Shown: piece by piece, positions 56,958 through 64,000 of the stretch | How the letters are laid out: each line of letters begins with the position of its first letter | Numbering within the stretch: the stretch's first letter is position 1 | Source: Utricularia gibba | Taxonomy: Eukaryota; Streptophyta; Magnoliopsida; Lamiales; Lentibulariaceae | Assembly (NCBI GenBank): GCA_002189035.1 | Contig: CM007991.1 | Coordinates: forward strand, 2,852,001 to 2,916,000 | DNA length: 64,000 bases | Reading direction: 5' to 3' | The notes under the pieces: generated by a model | The model's input: only the letters and a program-made list of their open reading frames with translations | Told to the model about the DNA's origin: nothing | The model's database searches: none | Made by a program: the position numbers and the translations under genes

Positions 56958-58345
56958 TCAGAGACTGGCCAGCTGTTGTATGTTGATGGGAGAAACTATC
57001 TCATTACCCCCGGAGAAGGCCTTCTTGCCTATCAAAACGTTGACCGCCTCTGTGGGGTGAAAGGCATCCCAGAATATGTAGCTCGATCTGTCTTGACATG
57101 GCATTTGGAATGGAAGACAAGATATTTGACCCCCGTTCTTACCAGTCCCACAGCATCCTCTGTTCAGAACTGTGAATCCTGGACACACAGACAGTTCAGG
57201 ATCATGCTTTATCTGTGGATAGATCGCAGATTACTCTACTGTACTCACCATACGCATCGGCGTTGAGAAGCAGATCTTGGAACGCATTGTTGATGTCAAT
57301 GTAGACGAATCTGGAACCGGGAAGATTGACACCGAGGTTGGTGATCATCATCTTGGTGTTGGTGTTAAAGGGGCTCACGAGCTCGTTAACTTCATCTGAG
57401 CAGAAGCCGTTTGTGTTGGTTTGAGCGAGAATGCTCGGGATGCAGCCCATCAGACCCAGCCCTGCTATTACAAACTTCCTGGCTCCCAGATCGTACAGTC
57501 TCTGCACCAGCAACCCCATCAATATCCTGAAACTACAGCTGCTGTCACAGCAAGGGAACTTACAGTGACGTGCTGTGTGTATTGTTCGGTCAAGAGATCT
57601 GCGAATTGCTGCGCGTTATAATGATTCTTGGTGTCATAATTCACCATGAGGTAGTTGTTGAGGTAGTCGTTGCTCCCCATTCCGATGAAAAATATGGACT
57701 TGGCCACCCCCTGCGAAAGCTCCCCTGCATCCATGATGCTGCTCAGTTGGTACAGTGTCTTCTCAAAGTTGTTGATCTGCTGCTTAAACGGAATCCTTGA
57801 AATCTGGGATCAGTTGGAACATATGATCAGTAAAACAGCATGCAAGAAATCTTGGAATGAGGAGCTGAAGAAACTCACGAAGTCCCCTCCGGTGCTCTCG
57901 AGAATCCCTGCAGCAGCTGAAGCGTAGTTCACCCCGTATCTCATCTGATCAGTGGAGGCTTGAGCCTGTGCATACGGTGGAATCAGAGGAAGCCCCAGCA
58001 GCTGAGCTGCATTGCATGCAGAAGCTTCACAGCTATGTGCAAAAAAGGAACGACAACAAAGGACTGGTTCGCGATCGTCCGCTTACCAACAGTATCGACC
58101 ATCGTGTATCCATTGGAGAAGCGCCCGGTCGGGCCGCCTCTGAAGTCAATCCCGTAAGGCAAATAGTTGGCCTTTGCGAATGAAGCCAAGTTGTTGTTGT
58201 TGCCGCTGTCGATGAGAGAATCACCGAAGATAAACATCGCCGGAACCAACGGGTGTGGGGCGCCTTCTTCCTGCCCGCTTCCGCCTTTCAAGCCAGAGGC
58301 TGCCAGAGCCAGAGCCATCAAAACCCAGAACTGCTTCGTTGCCAT
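56958..58345 (-). CDS. GDSL-type esterase/lipase, secreted
   Basis: GDSL lipases are secreted serine hydrolases acting on cuticle, seed and wall esters. Five exons (minus strand): 58087-58345, 57879-58006, 57564-57803, 57249-57501, 56958-57178. They sum to 1101 nt, exactly 366 aa plus stop. Signal peptide residues about 1-24 (WVLMALALAASGLKGGSG). All four SGNH blocks are present: block I FIFGDSLIDSGNNNN with the catalytic Ser, block II RFSNGYTMVD with RYGVNYASAAAGIL (Gly), block III GSNDYLNNYL (Asn), block V FWDAFHPTEAVN (Asp and His). The fourth intron has acceptor GCAG|AGACTG, chosen over an earlier TTTCAG that breaks the reading frame. A TATA box lies 38-44 bp upstream of the ATG. Complete; resembles At1g71250/At5g08460-type enzymes. 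Confidence 0.92.
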
Positions 58346-58382
58346 GAAGCTGGATGAATGCAGGAGTGGTGAAGGGGATGCG

Positions 58383-58389
58383 TTATATA
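58383..58389 (-). promoter_or_regulatory. TATA box of the GDSL gene
   Basis: The minus strand reads TATATAA, 38-44 bp upstream of the GDSL ATG at 58345. Spacing implies a very short 5' UTR of about 10 nt, or a slightly different start site. Function inferred. Confidence 0.5.
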
Positions 58390-59074
58390 GCAGGGAGGGG
58401 AGAAAGGTGGTTAGGACAGGATTAAATGAAGTCATCAACATGTTTTGATTCCGGTCCGGTAAGTAACTCAACTCTGAAGTGCCACATAATTGGGCTATCC
58501 TTTGTGTGTTTTCTTTATTGATGAGATTCACTTCTACGTATGCTATTCAAGCTCATTAACTCATGGAAGGTCGTAGCGATGCCCAGATTCTGGTCCGATA
58601 ACTGACAGAAGTCTACTGGGTGGTAAGGAATTATTTTGTTGGGATCTATGCTCCTCCCCCTCCCATCAACTTGGCCTCCGGCTTCTGCTGCTAGCACCTT
58701 TTCTGGTTCTCTTCTCCCTACCAAAAAAAACATGGGTACATGTATTTATGCGAGAATCTAGGACTAGGATGCTCAAACCCAGAAACTGACGCAGCAGTTG
58801 ACAACCTTTAACGGAATAACTTGGTTGGTTAATGAATACATTATTTTCTAATTTTTTATGATGAATTCTAGATTTTAACCTGCTAGCAGTTGCAACTTGT
58901 TTCTTTGAATTTGTGCTGATTTTGTGTGTGTGTTCATGTGCTGATTTTAGGAGTAAAGATTCCTCTTTTGAAAAGTTGAAGCGGAAAAGTTTGTCATGAA
59001 GTTTTGGATAACGAATGAAGTGAGGAACGGAAGGGCCTTCGTAATCACAGGACTTTGTTCTAAACCTTTCAACA
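58390..59074. other. Divergent region between GDSL and the DUF7705 locus
   Basis: Shared upstream region of two divergent loci. Long open frames on the minus strand at 58666-59346 are antisense to the broken gene and carry no signature. Nothing else is seen. Confidence 0.45.
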
Positions 59075-60770
59075 ATGGCGGGTTTTTTCTCCATGCTGTT
59101 GCCGTTGATTTTCGCGCTTCCTCTCGGTGCTGTGTTCGCAGTTGATCGTTTAATTGGGGTATCGAATGATGAAAAAGCGTACGTATCAGCAATCGGGGAT
59201 CCTGGAATGAAGTCCCCGAATTCGTGGTTCGCGCTGGAAGCTTGGAATTTCTGCAACGAAGTCGGGCAGAAGTACCTAGCATGGGTAGCCCAAGAATGGC
59301 GGATTGCACCCACCTTCACTGTTCGTCTGGTTCGCATTATTTTCAACTCATATTGAAGGGTTATTCGCCATGGAAGAGACTAAAATTTGCTGAATTTTTT
59401 TGGTCATGTATGAGTGTAGAATCTTGTGAAGTGCAACACATGGTGATGGAGAATGAGAATCGATTGCGAGCAGGGGATGAATTTCCCATCGGCGGCTTCA
59501 ATTCTCACACAGATGTTGATGGATACGCCGTGGAGAAAGAACTTTATCTGGGACCCCTTTGTAAGGTTCCTGATTTAGAGCAACCATGGTATTTCTGGAT
59601 GATAATGCTGAAAAATGGCAACTTTGATAAGAATACTGTGCTTTGTCCTGAGAATGGCAAGAAGGTTGATAAAATTGTGATTTTCAGAACGTTTCCATGC
59701 TTTGGTCCCGGTTGTATGAACCAACCAATCGTACACCATAACCGGTCCATTGTAGCTTCATCCCCAGCCAAGGATTCATCTCTGTTTGGAGGTTTTTATG
59801 GGTCTTATGATCTTGATGCCAGTTTAGTTTCTGGGGGAGATAATGCGAATTCAAAATCTTTCTTCTCCGTTTCATAGCAGAAGAAAATGAACACCAGTAG
59901 CTGGGTTCTGTCTCATAAATTGACAACATCTTCCAAATATCCTTGGCTTATGTTGTACCTGAGAGCTGATGCGGCAGAGGGATTTAACGGGGGATATCAC
60001 TAAAATGGTCGTGGCATTATGAAAAAGGTTCATGAAATTTTATGATTACCCTTCTTTTTTAGAGAGTTAATCTGATAAACATGGACCTGGTTTCATTGCT
60101 GCAGCTCCCTGAATCTCCAAACTTCAAGGTTAGATTAACTTTGGAAGTTAAGCAAGGTGGAGGATCAAACAGACAATTCTACCTTATAAACATTGGAAGT
60201 TGCTGGAAGAACAATGGTGATCCTTGTGATGGTGATGTTCTAACAGACGTTACAAGGTACAGCGAGATGATCATCAACCCTGCAACGGAAAGTTGGTGTC
60301 ATCCATATAACCTCACCTCATGTCCACCTTATAATACAAGTTTAACTGGAGAGAAGATACATAGGACTGATACTAAAAGATTTCCATACTCTGCCTACCA
60401 CCTGTACTCTGCCCCTGGAAATGCAAAGTATCTTGAAAAACCTTATGATATCTGTGATCCATACAGCAATCCGCAGGCTCAAGAACTCCTGCAGATTCTT
60501 CCCCATCCGGAATGGGCTGTGCATGGATATCCTGAACGAAAAGGCGATGGGTGGGTCGGTGATCCAAGGACTTGGGAGCTTGGTACTGGAGCTCTATCAA
60601 GCCGCTTGTATTTCTATCAGGTACAAAACCCAGCCTTACATTGCGCTTCTTCTTACACACTGTTATATTGTAAACCATTGACATTTGGAGTGCAGGATCC
60701 AGGAACAAAAGAAGCGAGGCGCATTTGGACTTCTGTCAATGTTGGGACAGAAATCTATGCACGCAATTGA
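59075..60770 (+). pseudogene. DUF7705-type secreted protein gene with several disabling lesions
   Basis: The family is a plant group of secreted proteins of unknown function, about 400-450 aa. Exon-like blocks: 59075-59329, 59420-60027, 60105-60620, 60696-60770. Signal peptide at residues about 1-22. Recognisable stretches in order: ALEAWNFCNEVGQ, VPSMGSPRMADC, KELYLGPLCKVPDLEQPWYF, MLKNGNFDKNTVLCPENGKK, FPCFGPGCMNQPI, KYPWLMLYLRADAAEGF, LPESPNFKVRLTLEVKQGGG, FYLINIGSCWKNNGDPCDGD, DPYSNPQAQELLQILPHPEW, GWVGDPRTWELGTGALSSRL. Lesions: one base is missing after NEVGQ (about 59266); TAG replaces a Trp codon at 59875-59877 (SFFSVS-stop-QKKMN); TAA replaces the Tyr of YHYNGRG at 60001-60003; and the usual C-terminal EWTVSDFDV end is out of frame. 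Splice sites are still good, so decay is recent. Confidence 0.82.
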
Positions 60771-60930
60771 CGTGTCACAGCTGAATGGAGTGAGTGATTT
60801 TGATGTTTGAGTTTCTCAATGATGCAACACCACATGTCTGATACGGCAATTATTGCTATTGAATACATGAAGTTGAATAATACATTGAGAGTGGTACTAG
60901 GACGGTGATCTCTGTGCTCGAATCAACCAT

Positions 60931-62483
<1,553 letters not shown>

Positions 62484-62547
62484 TCTTCCCCGGCTCAACA
62501 GTTGTGGCTTCAGCGTCCCGCTGGCAACTGGTAAGCGTAGCATTGCT

Positions 62548-62555
62548 TATTTATA
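62548..62555 (-). promoter_or_regulatory. TATA box of the OPR gene
   Basis: The minus strand reads TATAAATA, 65-72 bp upstream of the chosen ATG at 62483. Transcription would start around 62520, which excludes the in-frame ATG at 62543. Confidence 0.6.
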
Positions 62556-64000
62556 GGGAAGGGAAAATCTGTGGCAATTGAAATAGAGCGGAAGCAATCA
62601 ATCGACATCAAGGCGTCAAGGCGACAAATTTTACCCGCAAGCTCATGACCCTATGTCAACTTCTCGTCATTGATGACGTGAGACTGAAGGTAAGTATAAC
62701 GAATCCTACTGTTCACCCATTAAATTCCATTCAAAATCTTATAAATGAACACCAACAAAATCCTTGACAAACCAACATAAACAAGATTCTATCTTCAAAC
62801 AACATTCTTCGTTCAAAATTCCTAACAAACGAATACGAATGCATTCGAGTAACGAACACGAACACTCCGAAGTATAATTCGTTACCTAACCCTAACTGCA
62901 TGGAAGGGTAGGTGAAGACTCTATAGGGGCCTGGGCTCCAGAGTGTTATTATAAAAAGCCCATGCGTGTCTTTATTGGGCGTCATCATTAAATGGGCCTG
63001 GTGGCCATCTAAGGAAATCCAGGCCCATATATTTTGGGCTATAAATAACCTGGCCAGGGAAAAGAAGCCCTAGTCAATCAAATTGCCAAATTTGGGCAAC
63101 AAGCCGAAAACGACGTCGTCCGCCGTATCGAAAGTGGGTTTCGTTTCACACTTGGACCACAGTGGGGGAGGATGGAATGGTTTATGGTACGCAAGGCACT
63201 TCTACGTAAACTCCACCCCAAAGCGTTGTTCTACCTCAGCACGATCTTTCTTTCTACATTGAAACCTGTTGAAAACACGTATGGAAATTAAAAGGGGAAT
63301 CAAGGAGTGCATGTTGGTGATAATTGTGCTATGAATTTGTAGTTTGACATGCACCCCAGCGATAATCTGGTCCACCGTCATTAAAGAGGAGTCTCATTCT
63401 GTGGAGGCTGGAGTGGAATCTTTGAATCAGGTTTCCCCCTTTTACTGTCTAACCAATTGAAGCAAGCGCCATTAGCAAATGCGTACATAACTATTTGATT
63501 CACAGGCCACCCTCAGGATCACAGGATTGTGCGTTCTTTGTCTGTGAACAATGGCAAAAGCACAGTTATTTTTTCACTGTGGTGGCTACAAAAACTCTGC
63601 TACCATCTTCCGAAACCATGCATCACAGAAGAAACCGAAAAGATGTCTGGCAGTGAACTGAAGAAAGCCCTGATGATTTCTTCAACATATTCGATGTGAG
63701 TTTCATCAGATTAGTGTCAATCACTGGACCCAGATCCGTTTTCAGGTGCTGTGTGGTTTGAAAAAGATGAGAGAAGAAAGGAAAAAGGAACCTCACAATA
63801 TTTTCAGAAGAAAAATACAATGAGGAAAAAGGATGATTCTTTTGCTGTTTTAGGGATGGTTTTGTGTGCAGAGATTGCAGTGGTAGACACCCCACTTCTT
63901 CACGTTTGTTACTTATGCGGAAATGGATTTGCCAGCTTCTGTATTTCTCTTTAATTCTTATACAGACAAAGTTATTGGGATGCCCATGTATGTTAGATGG
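62556..64000. other. Right-edge region, no confirmed gene; promoter-like block at 63021-63047
   Basis: AGGCCCA at 63021-63027 and TATAAATA at 63040-63047 form a promoter-like pair on the plus strand, followed by an ACCCTA-like AGCCCTAG near 63067. This suggests a plus-strand gene starting at about 63075. A short ORF at 63172 (MEWFMVRKALLRKLHPKALF, 39 codons) follows, but I cannot identify a product. Other open frames to 64000 show no family features; the gene may continue beyond the window. Confidence 0.4.

Noticed and set aside
56916-57266. Plus-strand frame of 116 codons with plausible composition
   Set aside because: It is the complement of the last GDSL exons (CCGTGKNGGQ, FWDAFHPTEAVN on the minus strand).
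57502-57535. Earlier splice acceptor TTTCAG in the GDSL gene
   Set aside because: Using it shifts the frame; the GCAG acceptor at 57502 keeps the conserved T-RLYDLGARKFV join and the exact total length.
58666-59346. Long minus-strand open frame (226 codons)
   Set aside because: Antisense to the DUF7705-type exons, which carry clear conserved protein motifs; the antisense frame has none.
62484-62543. Upstream in-frame ATG of OPR giving a 20-residue extension
   Set aside because: It lies within a few bp of the TATA box, so it would be upstream of the transcription start.

Overview
This window is nuclear DNA from a flowering plant. It holds plant-only families (ARC6, GALS, PILS, B-type CDK, SBP-box factor, phytolongin, DYW-type PPR, CEPR1-type receptor kinase), spliceosomal GT-AG introns mostly 60-300 bp long, and TATA/TGGGCC-type promoters. 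Gene density is high, about one gene per 2.5-3 kb, and I saw no intact transposon. Some single-exon genes are GC-rich at the 5' end and fall in GC towards the 3' end, a trend often seen in monocots, but I cannot name the lineage. Multi-exon models were built by hand from conserved protein matches and splice sites. Most close exactly in frame, which is the main support for their exon boundaries.

Left part (1-13 kb): the first codons of a thioredoxin h gene (-), a tRNA-Glu(CTC), a small secreted-peptide ORF, a plastid-division ARC6 gene (-) that ends just after its transmembrane helix, a large LRR receptor-like kinase (+) with a degenerate kinase active site, the V-ATPase proteolipid subunit c (-), and a membrane-anchored methyltransferase (+). 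Middle (13-32 kb): an 18-exon TFIIIC TPR subunit (-), a PILS auxin carrier (+), CDKB1 (-) and the spliceosomal helicase BRR2 (-). This is a block of housekeeping and growth genes. Then (32-46 kb): a DC1-domain protein (-), a long SBP-box/ankyrin transcription factor (+), an OMA1 protease pseudogene (-), a GALS galactan synthase (+), a RAD52-like plastid DNA-repair protein (+) and a KH-domain pseudogene (+). Right part (46-64 kb): a CEPR1-like receptor kinase (-), a small hypothetical gene (-), a phytolongin (-), a DYW PPR protein (+), a small 4-exon gene of unknown function (+), a GDSL lipase (-), a broken DUF7705-type gene (+) and an OPR1-type oxophytodienoate reductase (-).

The most striking pattern concerns three highly conserved genes: VHA-c, BRR2 and CEPR1. 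Each is intact except for one missing G in a run where four G are present and five are needed. In all three the total coding length becomes a multiple of three only when that base is added. This points to assembly homopolymer errors rather than three independent gene deaths. By contrast OMA1, the KH gene and the DUF7705 gene carry several kinds of lesions (nonsense codons, frameshifts, internal or terminal loss) and look like true pseudogenes. I found no operon-like, CRISPR-like or otherwise unprecedented system. The best candidates for new biology are the ARC6 form lacking its intermembrane-space domain, the receptor kinase that lost its DFG motif, and the possible PSY-like peptide precursor.
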